Shown one piece after another: positions 47,137-55,163 of a stretch of DNA of 64,000 nt. The stretch comes from Aestuariirhabdus haliotis (lineage in GTDB: Bacteria > Pseudomonadota > Gammaproteobacteria > Pseudomonadales > Aestuariirhabdaceae): positions 62,001-126,000 of the forward strand of contig NZ_JAKSDZ010000002.1 of assembly GCF_023509475.1 (NCBI RefSeq), given 5' to 3'. A program made the position numbers and the translations under genes. Within the stretch, counting starts at the first letter, position 1, and every line of letters begins with the position of its first letter. The notes beneath the pieces are model-generated. The model saw nothing but the letters and a program-made list of their open reading frames with translations, did not search any database and was not told where the DNA came from.

Positions 47137-47233
47137 AAGTAAAAACTGCTAATCTGCGCCGCGATACGGTATGGATTAATGCCAACAACCTGATCGATGC
47201 CGATAGAGCATCTTCTCCACCGGACACTGCCTG

Positions 47234-48889
47234 ATGTACAAGTACGACGCCATTGACCAGCAGATCATTAATGATCGCGCCCGCCAATATCGAGGACAAA
47301 CCGAGCGCTACCTTAAAGGAGAGCTCAGCGACCCTGAATTTTTGCCATTACGACTGCAAAACGGTCTCTATGTGCAGCGGTTTGCTCCCATGTTACGAAT
47401 CGCCGTGCCTTACGGCATGATATCCAGTACACAGTTACGCAAGATATCGGACATTTCCCGGCGTTATGACAAAGGCTACGCTCACGTCAGTACCCGGCAA
47501 AATATCCAGCTAAACTGGCCCGTACTGGAATCCGTACCTGATATTCTTGACGAACTGGCCAGCGTCGAAATGCACGCCATCCAAACCAGCGGTAGCTGCA
47601 TACGCAGCGTGACCTCCGACCACTTCGCGGGTGTCGCAGCCGACGAACTCGAGGATCCCCGCCCCTGGTGTGAAATCATTCGACAGTGGTCGACATTCCA
47701 CCCGGAGTTTGCCTACCTACCCCGCAAGTTCAAAATTGCGGTCAATGGTGCTGCCGAAGATCGTGCCGCCGTCGGCGTCCACGACATCGGTTTAACGCTG
47801 GTGAAAAACCCACAGGGTGAAACCGGATTCCAGGTGCAAGTCGGTGGTGGTTTGGGACGCACCCCTTTGATTGGTAGTGTCATTCGCGACTACCTGCCTT
47901 GGCAAGATCTGCTTAGCTATCTCGAAGCCATCCTGCGTGTTTACAACCGCTATGGCCGCCGTGATAACAAGTACAAGGCTCGTATCAAGATACTGGTAAA
48001 GGCCTTGTCCCCTGAAACCTTTGCCGAAAAAGTTGAACAAGAGTGGCTGCACCTTAAAGAGGGTCCCGTTAAGCTGACCACGGAAGAACTGACTCGGGTT
48101 CGCGCATTTTTTGCCGCTCCCGAGTACAGCACCGATGCCATCGACGGTGCCGCCAGGGGGGCTCTGACAGAGAATAAATCCTTCCAGCGCTGGTACGATC
48201 GTAATGTCACCTCACATAAGATATCGGGCTATGCTGCGGTAACGGTTTCCCTAAAAGCAACGGCCCAGGCACCCGGAGATATCAGCGCCGAACAAATGGA
48301 TGCACTGGCCGACCTGGCCGATCAATACAGTTTTGGCGAACTGCGTACTACCCACTTGCAAAATATCGTCTTGGCCGATGTCCGTCAGGATCAGCTTTTC
48401 GAGCTGTGGCAACAGCTTGATAAACTCGAACTGGCTGTCCCCAATATTGGCACGCTTAACGATATGATTTGCTGTCCTGGCGGAGATTTCTGCTCGCTGG
48501 CCAATGCCAAATCCATTCCCGTTGCCGAAGCGATTCAGCGTCGCTTTTCCGATTTGGAAAAGCTGTATGACATCGGTGATGTCAGTTTGAATTTCTCTGG
48601 CTGCATGAACGCCTGCGGTCATCACCACGTTGGCAATATTGGCTTACTGGGTGTCGACAAGAAAGGCGAAGAGTTTTACCAGATTCAACTAGGCGGCAAC
48701 GCCAATCAGGATACGGCTTTAGGCAAAATTATCGGACGAGCGTTCGGACGCGACGAAATTCCTGATGTTATCGAGAAACTGATCAGCGTTTACACCGAAC
48801 GCCGCGAAGGCAACGAACGTTTTATTGATACCTTTAACCGTATCGGAATTGAGCCATTTAAGGAGCGGGCCTATGCCAAAGCTGATTAA
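47234..48889 (+). CDS. cysI: Sulfite reductase hemoprotein, CysI (Pseudomonas type)
   Basis: A 551-residue siroheme/4Fe-4S enzyme that reduces sulfite to sulfide. It begins MYKYDAIDQQIINDRARQYR, and the two ferredoxin-like half repeats open with RFAPMLRIAVPYGMISSTQL and KISGYAAVTVSLKATA. Substrate and siroheme residues sit in YAHVSTRQNIQLNWP and IQTSGSCIRSVTSDHFAG. The cluster Cys are in MICCPGGDFCSLANAKSIPV and NFSGCMNACGHHHVG. The neighbour DUF934 confirms the assimilatory Pseudomonas-type context; no flavoprotein CysJ is present in the window. The RBS is weak. Overlaps the next start by 17 bp. Confidence 0.93.
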   Translation: MYKYDAIDQQIINDRARQYRGQTERYLKGELSDPEFLPLRLQNGLYVQRFAPMLRIAVPYGMISSTQLRKISDISRRYDKGYAHVSTRQNIQLNWPVLESVPDILDELASVEMHAIQTSGSCIRSVTSDHFAGVAADELEDPRPWCEIIRQWSTFHPEFAYLPRKFKIAVNGAAEDRAAVGVHDIGLTLVKNPQGETGFQVQVGGGLGRTPLIGSVIRDYLPWQDLLSYLEAILRVYNRYGRRDNKYKARIKILVKALSPETFAEKVEQEWLHLKEGPVKLTTEELTRVRAFFAAPEYSTDAIDGAARGALTENKSFQRWYDRNVTSHKISGYAAVTVSLKATAQAPGDISAEQMDALADLADQYSFGELRTTHLQNIVLADVRQDQLFELWQQLDKLELAVPNIGTLNDMICCPGGDFCSLANAKSIPVAEAIQRRFSDLEKLYDIGDVSLNFSGCMNACGHHHVGNIGLLGVDKKGEEFYQIQLGGNANQDTALGKIIGRAFGRDEIPDVIEKLISVYTERREGNERFIDTFNRIGIEPFKERAYAKAD

Positions 48890-49358
48890 AGACCGCACCC
48901 TGGTCGAAGACGAATTTACGATTAAACGCAGCCCAGAAGATCAACTGCCCGACGGCAAGGTACTGGTCTCTCTGGAAGAGTGGCAAGCACGCCGTGGCGA
49001 GTTGCTGGAATCACCGGATCAGTTCGGTGTCTGGTTGGAAGCTAGTGACGAGCCTGACGCCCTTTTGGATGACCTTGCTGCCATAAAAGTGATCGCTATC
49101 AACTTTCCAACCTTTGCCGACGGGCGCGGTTATTCCCTTGCCCGTTTGTTGCGTGAACGTCATGGTTTCAGTGGCGAGCTGCGAGCAATTGGCGATGTTC
49201 TGCGTGACCAGCTGTTCTTTTTGCAACGCTGCGGCTTTAACAGCTTCCTGATTCGTGAAGATCGAGACGCCGAAGATGCCATGCAGGGACTGAGTGATTT
49301 TTCCGAGGTTTACCAAAACGCCGTCCAACAACCGGTTCCCCTGTTCCGTAGGCGCTAG
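48873..49358 (+). CDS. DUF934 protein, partner of CysI
   Basis: A 161-residue cytosolic protein. The ATG at 48873 (MPKLIKDRTLVEDEF) has AAGGAG upstream and lies inside the end of cysI, so it is translationally coupled. DUF934 features: LPDGKVLVSLEEWQARRGEL, the core AIKVIAINFPTFADGRGYSL, ARLLRERHGFSGELRAIGDV and LRDQLFFLQRCGFNSFLIRE. The family always accompanies this type of CysI and is thought to assist it, perhaps in electron delivery (inference). It ends before a hairpin at 49404. Confidence 0.88.
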   Translation: MPKLIKDRTLVEDEFTIKRSPEDQLPDGKVLVSLEEWQARRGELLESPDQFGVWLEASDEPDALLDDLAAIKVIAINFPTFADGRGYSLARLLRERHGFSGELRAIGDVLRDQLFFLQRCGFNSFLIREDRDAEDAMQGLSDFSEVYQNAVQQPVPLFRRR

Positions 49359-49403
49359 CAATTACATCCCTTTACTCCACATAGAATTGGAGATGGTTGA
49401 GAC

Positions 49404-49431
49404 AGCGGCGATGATGCAGGTCATCGCCGCT
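49404..49431 (+). terminator. Probable terminator of the cysI-DUF934 unit
   Basis: Perfect 11-bp stem AGCGGCGATGA/TCATCGCCGCT, loop TGCAGG, followed by the moderately T-rich TCTGTATT. Confidence 0.6.
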
Positions 49432-49510
49432 TCTGTATTCGGACTTCGCACCTCTCGCACCCCGTGATACCCTAGGATAACCGTACAGCTGCAGGGATCG
49501 GCATTTCATT

Positions 49511-50677
49511 ATGGACAGCGGTTCACTCGTTTTTTCCTTTTTCCTGATTTTTGCCGGTGCAGCCGTTCTCGCTTCTATTGCGCTCTATACTCGCCAGCCA
49601 CTCTTAATTGCCTACATCGTGTTAGGTGCATTGATTGGCCCCTCTGGGATGGCCTTAATTACCGATACCAAGTTATTAAGCGACATCGCGCACGTCGGTA
49701 TTATCTTTCTGCTATTTCTACTCGGCCTTGATATGCAACCGGCCCATCTGGCGCATATGCTGCGTAAAACATCCTGGATAGGAGTAGCCAGCTCATTGGT
49801 TTTTGCTCTGTTCGGCTACGGCTGCGGCCTGCTGTTTGGTTTCAGTTCGATGGAGTCAGTCATCATTGGCGGCGCCATGATGTTTTCCAGCACGATTATT
49901 GGTATCAAACTGCTACCTACTACCGTATTGCATCATAAGCACACCGGGGAACTGGTGGTCAGTATTCTATTACTGCAAGATCTGATGGCCATAATGGTAC
50001 TGCTCTTTTTATACGCAAATGAAGGTGAGAACCCAACCGTAGCGCTAGGCATTGCTTTGCTTGCGCTACCACTACTGGTCGTTTTCGCTTTTACTTTTGT
50101 ACGCTATATTTTGCTTCCCCTAATGGGGAAGTTTGATCGTTTTCATGAGTACCTTTTTCTCGTTGCGATTGGTTGGTGCCTGGGCTTGGCTGAGCTAGCT
50201 CATGCCGTCGGCCTTTCTGCCGAAATTGGTGCCTTCATTGCCGGCATATCGGTCGCTACCAGTCCGATATCCCAATACATTGCCGTTAGTCTTAAGCCTT
50301 TGCGAGATTTTTTCCTGATTCTCTTTTTCTTCTCGGTAGGTGCCAGTTTTAACTTATCTTTGCTCGATGACGTGTTCTTTCCTGCATTGGTACTCACCCT
50401 GCTAACCTTGGCTATCAAGCCTCTGGTATTCAAACTCTGCCTGGGAAAAAGCGGAGAAGACTCATCTATCGCCTGGGAGGTTGGGTTCCGACTGGGTCAA
50501 ACCAGCGAGTTTTCAATCCTCATTGCCTACATCGCCGCTTCCGCCACCTTAATAGGCACCGAAGCCTCACATGTTATTCAGGCCACAGCCATTATGAGCT
50601 TCCTGATCTCCTCCTACATTGTAGTCTTTAATTTTAAGTCGCCTATCGCGGTATCTGATCGCTTACGTCGAGACTAG
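49511..50677 (+). CDS. CPA2 family cation:proton antiporter (Kef/NapA-like)
   Basis: A 388-residue membrane protein with about 12-13 helices. It begins MDSGSLVFSFFLIFAGAAVL, then ARQPLLIAYIVLGALIGPSG-type helix 2, DIAHVGIIFLLFLLGLDMQP (the conserved FLLGLD), AHAVGLSAEIGAFIAGISVA and RDFFLILFFFSVGASFNLSL. This is the Na_H exchanger domain; the C-terminal TrkA-N (NAD-binding) domain of KefB/KefC is missing, the protein ending soon after the last helix. It probably exchanges K+ or Na+ for H+. The downstream neighbour converges on it across a shared terminator. Confidence 0.87.
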   Translation: MDSGSLVFSFFLIFAGAAVLASIALYTRQPLLIAYIVLGALIGPSGMALITDTKLLSDIAHVGIIFLLFLLGLDMQPAHLAHMLRKTSWIGVASSLVFALFGYGCGLLFGFSSMESVIIGGAMMFSSTIIGIKLLPTTVLHHKHTGELVVSILLLQDLMAIMVLLFLYANEGENPTVALGIALLALPLLVVFAFTFVRYILLPLMGKFDRFHEYLFLVAIGWCLGLAELAHAVGLSAEIGAFIAGISVATSPISQYIAVSLKPLRDFFLILFFFSVGASFNLSLLDDVFFPALVLTLLTLAIKPLVFKLCLGKSGEDSSIAWEVGFRLGQTSEFSILIAYIAASATLIGTEASHVIQATAIMSFLISSYIVVFNFKSPIAVSDRLRRD

Positions 50678-50705
50678 CCCCCATGACCATAGCCTTTTAG
50701 TTAGC

Positions 50706-50741
50706 CACAAAAAAGCCCGACTAGAGCCGGGCTTTTTTGTG
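50706..50741. terminator. Bidirectional intrinsic terminator between CPA2 and the acuI-like gene
   Basis: Perfect 14-bp stem CACAAAAAAGCCCG/CGGGCTTTTTTGTG with an 8-base loop, serving both convergent genes. Confidence 0.93.
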
Positions 50742-50757
50742 CATAAAGAGTTAAATG

Positions 50758-51756
50758 CTAATCGACCCTTACCAGAATTCGACCAACCGCCTTTCCGCGA
50801 AAAATCATATCGATCGCCTGAGGAAGCTCTTCCAGGGAAATTTCTTTCACTACCGAATCCAGACAGTCGAGCTTCCACTCTCCGGCCAGGCGCTGCCACA
50901 TAGCTTGTTTGAGTTCGATAGGCTGCTCTACGGAATCTACGCCCAGCAAGTTCACACCACGCAGAATAAAAGGAAAAACATTCGCCTGAAAATTAGGTGA
51001 TGCCACCATGCCACAACAGGCTACGCTTCCACCGTATTTGAGCGACTTGACGATATTAAAGAGTATATCGCCACCGACCGTATCAATCGCACCGGCCCAG
51101 GTTTCCTTGAGCATCGGGCGATCAACACCTTCGCTGATGGTATCGCGATCCACCACATTCTTAGCACCCAGATGAATCAAACGATCGACCATCTCCAGCT
51201 TGCCAGTACTGGCAGCCACATCGAATCCCAACTTGGCCAATAAGGCAACACTAATACTGCCTACGCCACCCGTTGCGCCGCTCACAAACACTTCCCCCAG
51301 ATCGGGCTTCAACCCGACATTGAGCAACTTATCGACGCAAAGCGCGGCCGTCAGGCCAGCAGTCCCCAGGACCATAGCCTGGCGAAGATCGAGCCCGCGA
51401 GGTAATGGAACTGCCCATTCTGCCGGGATGCGGACGTATTGCGAGAAACCGCCAGAGGTATTCATCCCCAAATCGTAACCGGTAACAATTACCTCATCTC
51501 CGGCCGCAAACAGGTCGCTACCGGAAAACTCCACCACACCCGCCGCATCAACGCCCGGGGTATGGGGATATTGTCGAGTCACGCCCTTATTCCCTTTGGC
51601 TGACAAGGCATCTTTAAAGTTGAGTGAGGAGTAATTCACCCGCACCAGTAGATCGCCGGCAGGGAGGTCATCAAGATGACGCTCTGCAACCTGCTGACTA
51701 TAAAGGCTCTCACCCTCTTTACGATCAACAACCAGCGCTTTGAATTGACTCACCAT
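50758..51756 (-). CDS. acuI: Acrylyl-CoA reductase AcuI / YhdH-type MDR oxidoreductase
   Basis: A 332-residue NADPH-dependent, zinc-free medium-chain reductase. Seen: FKALVVDRKEGESLYSQQVA, VNYSSLNFKDALSAKGNKGV, TRQYPHTPGVDAAGVVEFSG, GYDLGMNTSGGFSQYVRIPA, the nucleotide-binding SGATGGVGSISVALLAKLGF and KSLKYGGSVACCGMVASPNF. These are YhdH/AcuI traits; AcuI detoxifies acrylyl-CoA to propionyl-CoA, which would feed the prp pathway encoded at 25-32 kb. That substrate link is inference. It lies 19 bp downstream of sohB and may be co-transcribed with it. Confidence 0.87.
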   Translation of the reverse strand: MVSQFKALVVDRKEGESLYSQQVAERHLDDLPAGDLLVRVNYSSLNFKDALSAKGNKGVTRQYPHTPGVDAAGVVEFSGSDLFAAGDEVIVTGYDLGMNTSGGFSQYVRIPAEWAVPLPRGLDLRQAMVLGTAGLTAALCVDKLLNVGLKPDLGEVFVSGATGGVGSISVALLAKLGFDVAASTGKLEMVDRLIHLGAKNVVDRDTISEGVDRPMLKETWAGAIDTVGGDILFNIVKSLKYGGSVACCGMVASPNFQANVFPFILRGVNLLGVDSVEQPIELKQAMWQRLAGEWKLDCLDSVVKEISLEELPQAIDMIFRGKAVGRILVRVD

Positions 51757-51775
51757 ACACCCCCTTTAAAACCGG

Positions 51776-52906
51776 TCAGGAGAACAGTCTTACCTGTTGC
51801 ATCCGTCCCCACCACTTGACCAGTAGCCGGTCTGCAGACTGCTCTGCGGCCAAGCCTAACTTCTCTTGTAAGGATCGCTTATAGACATAGCTCACCTGAA
51901 AAATATCATGGTCATCCTTTAGGTCAAACAGGTATTCGTCGCTGGTCTTCAATTCATCGACCAATTGCTGATCCAGGGCACGCTTGCCAAACCAGACTTC
52001 ACCGGTAGCGATCGTTTCCATATCGAGCTGTGGGCGGTGCTCGGAAACAAACTCCTTGAACAGGCCATGGGTGTCCTCAAGCTCTTCCATAAACTTCTGA
52101 CGCCCTTTTTCCGTATTCTCACCAAACATTGTAAGGGTCCGCTTGTGCTCACCAGCCGTCAAGAGCTCGACATCGACATGGTTTTTCTTGAGCAGTCGAT
52201 GAAAGTTTGGCAGCTGGGCGACCACACCGATTGAACCCAAAATAGCAAAGGGTGCAGCCAAAATTCGATCCCCGATACAGGCCATCATATATCCACCACT
52301 GGCAGCCACTTTATCGACAGAAACCGTTAAGGGAATACCCTTGTTTCTAATGCGCTGCAATTGTGAGGCCGCCAAACCATAGCTGTGAACCATGCCACCA
52401 CCACTTTCAAGGCGCACCAGCACCTCATCCTTGGGACGCGCCAGTCCTAACACCGCCGAAATTTCCTCTCGCATGGTGTCGACTGCAGACGCCCTGATAT
52501 CGCCATCAAAATCAAGTACGTAAACTCTGGGCTTGGTGTCGTCTGAGGCCTTATCCGCCTCGGTTTCAGAAGCCCCCGAGGCTTGTGACTTGAGCTTCTT
52601 GGCTTGTTGCTTAGCCTGCTTTTTCTTGTCTTTTTGCTCTTTTTTCTGACGTTTCTGCTCTGCCTTTACTTGCTCCTCATCCAACACCTCAGATTTGAGC
52701 TGATCGACCATATCGCGAAATTCATCGTTCAATCGGGTTACTTCCAGCTGGCCATTGGAAGAACCTCGCTTATTTCGGGAAGCGATGGCCACAACGCCAG
52801 AGAGCAGAATCAGAACACCGATAATCAGGGTAAAGGTTTTCGCAAAAAAGAGGCCGTATTCGGCAAGAAATTCCAAGGTATTGATCTCCGAGCTATCTGC
52901 AATCAT
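51776..52906 (-). CDS. sohB: SohB inner-membrane serine protease (S49 family)
   Basis: A 376-residue protein. An N-terminal helix (FFAKTFTLIIGVLILLSGVV) is followed by a long charged segment rich in Lys, Gln and Glu (about residues 65-125). The protease domain starts at PRVYVLDFDGDIRASAVDTM with EVLVRLESGGGMVHSYGLAA. The catalytic Ser lies in VDKVAASGGYMMACIGD and the Lys in GEHKRTLTMFGENTEKGRQK, the SppA/SohB Ser-Lys dyad. IGDRILAAPFAILGSIGVVA is typical. SohB is a single-copy-dyad protease facing the periplasm, first known as a multicopy suppressor of degP. The RBS before the ATG is poor. Confidence 0.92.
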   Translation of the reverse strand: MIADSSEINTLEFLAEYGLFFAKTFTLIIGVLILLSGVVAIASRNKRGSSNGQLEVTRLNDEFRDMVDQLKSEVLDEEQVKAEQKRQKKEQKDKKKQAKQQAKKLKSQASGASETEADKASDDTKPRVYVLDFDGDIRASAVDTMREEISAVLGLARPKDEVLVRLESGGGMVHSYGLAASQLQRIRNKGIPLTVSVDKVAASGGYMMACIGDRILAAPFAILGSIGVVAQLPNFHRLLKKNHVDVELLTAGEHKRTLTMFGENTEKGRQKFMEELEDTHGLFKEFVSEHRPQLDMETIATGEVWFGKRALDQQLVDELKTSDEYLFDLKDDHDIFQVSYVYKRSLQEKLGLAAEQSADRLLVKWWGRMQQVRLFS

Positions 52907-52911
52907 AAGAA

Positions 52912-53124
52912 TTGAATAGCGCAGTTTATGTGAAACCCCACCCCTATGACAAACGTGCCATTCAAGGTTATGAACAGAAGCAGGAAGTCGCCGATTACGG
53001 CACAGAAACTTCAGCCGATATTAATAGGGAGCAATTCAAACAAGCGTATGCTTTTATGTTGACAGGGGCAATCAATCCCCCTAACCTGCTGGTGTTCGGT
53101 TCAATTACATTCCGCAACATATAA
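52912..53124 (+). CDS. Possible small ORF, 70 codons, unsupported
   Basis: Opens at a TTG or at a GTG seven codons on, divergent from sohB, without an RBS. The translation (YDKRAIQGYEQKQEVADYGT, then SADINREQFKQAYAFM) has a coding-like look and acidic-amphipathic composition, but I recognise no family. It fills most of the 315-bp gap between sohB and the SCP2 gene; otherwise the gap is empty. Confidence 0.25.
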   Translation: MNSAVYVKPHPYDKRAIQGYEQKQEVADYGTETSADINREQFKQAYAFMLTGAINPPNLLVFGSITFRNI

Positions 53125-53221
53125 CAATCGAGAGTGCGCAGATTCATTCTGATACACACCAACCCACTGGCTAAGGTTGCACATCACCTGCAAGTCAGAC
53201 AAACCGTTAAGGAATCAAAGA

Positions 53222-53536
53222 ATGCCTACAGTATCTGAAATCATTGATCAAATGAAATCCAAGTTTAACGCTGACGCCGCGGCTGGACTGGACGTGGTTT
53301 TTCAGTTTGATATTGAGGATGGCGACACTTATAACGTCACCGTTAAAGATGGTGCTTGTGAAATTGCTGACGGTGCTCACGATGCACCTTCCGTCACTCT
53401 GATCATGAGCTCCGAAACTCTGGTCGGCATCATGACCGGTGAAACCGACGGCATGCAGGCTTTTATGGGCGGTCAATTGCGCGCCGAAGGCGACATCATG
53501 CTGGCGACCAAGCTGGCTGACCTGTTCCCGGTTTAA
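53222..53536 (+). CDS. SCP2 sterol-binding domain protein
   Basis: A 104-residue single-domain protein beginning MPTVSEIIDQMKSKFNADAA with AAGGA upstream. The SCP2 fold is visible in VVFQFDIEDGDTYNVTVKDG, ACEIADGAHDAPSVTLIMSS and ETLVGIMTGETDGMQAFMGG followed by QLRAEGDIMLATKLADLF. The GQLRAEGD turn is the family's best-known motif. Such stand-alone domains bind lipids, acyl-CoA or sterols; the physiological ligand here is unknown. It is a monocistronic gene. The region downstream is short and the next gene converges. Confidence 0.88.
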   Translation: MPTVSEIIDQMKSKFNADAAAGLDVVFQFDIEDGDTYNVTVKDGACEIADGAHDAPSVTLIMSSETLVGIMTGETDGMQAFMGGQLRAEGDIMLATKLADLFPV

Positions 53537-53624
53537 GCTGCTTTAACAGGGTGGCGAGACAGCTCGTCACCCTGAACAGACATCACTCCTTTTCCCCTTC
53601 CTGCCTCACAACCCCCTCAAACGA

Positions 53625-54275
53625 TCACTTCCACTTTGCCAAAGCGGCCTTGGCAGGCTCATTAACGGCAACGATATCCACTTTTTCTGCGGATATTTCG
53701 ACTTGATATAGCCCATCATCGACCATAGGCAGATAAGCGGAAGGTTCTATTTGAGCTTCTACCAAGCCTTCTTTACCAGCATAGCGATGAATCCACTGCC
53801 AACCATCGACGCCATAGCGACTGCGAATCAGGGGAATAGCGACTCTATCCGCCTGCTGCTCCTGCTCTATGGACAGATAACGCGCCCGAATATCGGCAAG
53901 CCGATAACCGGGGCCCAGCCCCAGCGCCGACAATGTTGTATTCCAGCGTAAACGGCGTAGATCAACCCGCCATAACTCGCCCTGTAGGTCTACCAGTGTT
54001 TCCCCTCCACTGGCATCTGCCACCAAAGCGCTAAACTGCTGCTCTCCCTGCTTGCTGAAACTGACCGTTGCAACCGTTCCGATGCCTGCCACAGGCACAT
54101 AACTGGAAAGGTCCCAAGCCAGTAACCCAACCACGCCTGAGGTCAAAAGAACAAAAAGTCCGGCACTGCCCCTCAACCACCCTAATAGCCAACTGCCTTT
54201 TAGTAGCTTGAAGGCAACAAACAACAGCAACAGCGCTAGCAAGCCGACGCCAACGGCAACTCCCCCATAGATCAT
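53625..54275 (-). CDS. Unknown membrane protein with two N-terminal helices
   Basis: A 216-residue protein. Two hydrophobic helices (VAVGVGLLALLLLFVAFKLL and GSAGLFVLLTSGVVGLLAWD) are followed by a soluble, probably periplasmic domain: YVPVAGIGTVATVSFSKQGE, VDLQGELWRVDLRRLRWNTT, LSALGLGPGYRLADIRARYL. Comparable proteins in Pseudomonas and Marinobacter are labelled cation/multidrug efflux pump, but the protein has no transporter features and I would not use that name. The start may be ATG 54275 or GTG 54281. It is divergent from a TSUP gene. Confidence 0.75.
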   Translation of the reverse strand: MIYGGVAVGVGLLALLLLFVAFKLLKGSWLLGWLRGSAGLFVLLTSGVVGLLAWDLSSYVPVAGIGTVATVSFSKQGEQQFSALVADASGGETLVDLQGELWRVDLRRLRWNTTLSALGLGPGYRLADIRARYLSIEQEQQADRVAIPLIRSRYGVDGWQWIHRYAGKEGLVEAQIEPSAYLPMVDDGLYQVEISAEKVDIVAVNEPAKAALAKWK

Positions 54276-54379
54276 GGACACCTATCCCTTTGATTTTTTT
54301 ACCGTTCGATTATGCGTTGTCATTGGCTAATTGGCCAGTTATGCTCAGCCCTTTTTGGCGCCGGAGTGACGGACTAGAC

Positions 54380-55162
54380 ATGATAGAAACCGTTTTCGGA
54401 TTAACGCCAGCGGTGTTACTGCTATTACTACTGGTTGCCTTTCTGGCCGGCTTCATCGATGCCGTCGCAGGGGGCGGTGGTATGCTGACCATTCCCGCCT
54501 TGCTCACGGCTGGCCTACCACCTCACATGGCATTGGGCACCAATAAACTCTGCGCATCTTTTGGCTCTGTAACAGCCTCATTAACTTTTTATCGGCGAGG
54601 TATTTTTCAACCTCGCTACTGGCTTGCCGCTGCAATTGGCACAGCCATCGGCGCGATGGCAGGAACTCTCGCAGCCGACCAGATCAGCGCAGAGTGGTTA
54701 AATCAATTACTGCCACTGATAATCATCATCACAGCCATTTACGCCTTGATATCAAAGCCCTTAACCGATGACAACCAGGGCACAATACCTCAAAAGCGAC
54801 GCCCCCGTGCCCAGTGGCTACAGGGAATCAGTATTGGGTTTTATGATGGTGTCGCAGGACCCGGGACCGGATCATTCTGGACCCTCAGCAATATGGCATT
54901 GTACCGCATGAATCTGCTGTACAGCTCTGGTCTTGCCAGGGTAATGAACTGCATAAGCAATGTCGTTAGCCTTCTTACCTTTGCTGCCCTGGGTCACGTC
55001 AACTTGCTACTAGGCGCATCGCTTGGTTTTGCTCTCATGATCGGGGCTTATGTCGGGGCTCGCTCGGCTATCAGTTTGGGAAGCCGATTTATTCGCCCCG
55101 TATTCACCCTGGTCGTACTAGGTATCGCCTGTCGACTTGTCTGGCAGAACTGGATGGGATGA
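54380..55162 (+). CDS. Second TSUP family transporter (YfcA-like)
   Basis: A 260-residue membrane protein. Start set at the ATG at 54380 (MIETVFGLTPAVLLL); the frame continues 30 codons upstream only to a TTG. TSUP motifs: AFLAGFIDAVAGGGGMLTIP, GLPPHMALGTNKLCASFGSV, GFYDGVAGPGTGSFWTLSNM and GLARVMNCISNVVSLLTFAA. The family's two halves and about eight helices are present. Unlike the TSUP at 36.5 kb, it has the YfcA-type GxxDAVAGGGG loop and no sulfur genes nearby, so the substrate is open. The stop is adjacent to that of fimL, which converges. Confidence 0.85.
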   Translation: MIETVFGLTPAVLLLLLLVAFLAGFIDAVAGGGGMLTIPALLTAGLPPHMALGTNKLCASFGSVTASLTFYRRGIFQPRYWLAAAIGTAIGAMAGTLAADQISAEWLNQLLPLIIIITAIYALISKPLTDDNQGTIPQKRRPRAQWLQGISIGFYDGVAGPGTGSFWTLSNMALYRMNLLYSSGLARVMNCISNVVSLLTFAALGHVNLLLGASLGFALMIGAYVGARSAISLGSRFIRPVFTLVVLGIACRLVWQNWMG

Positions 55163-55163
55163 A

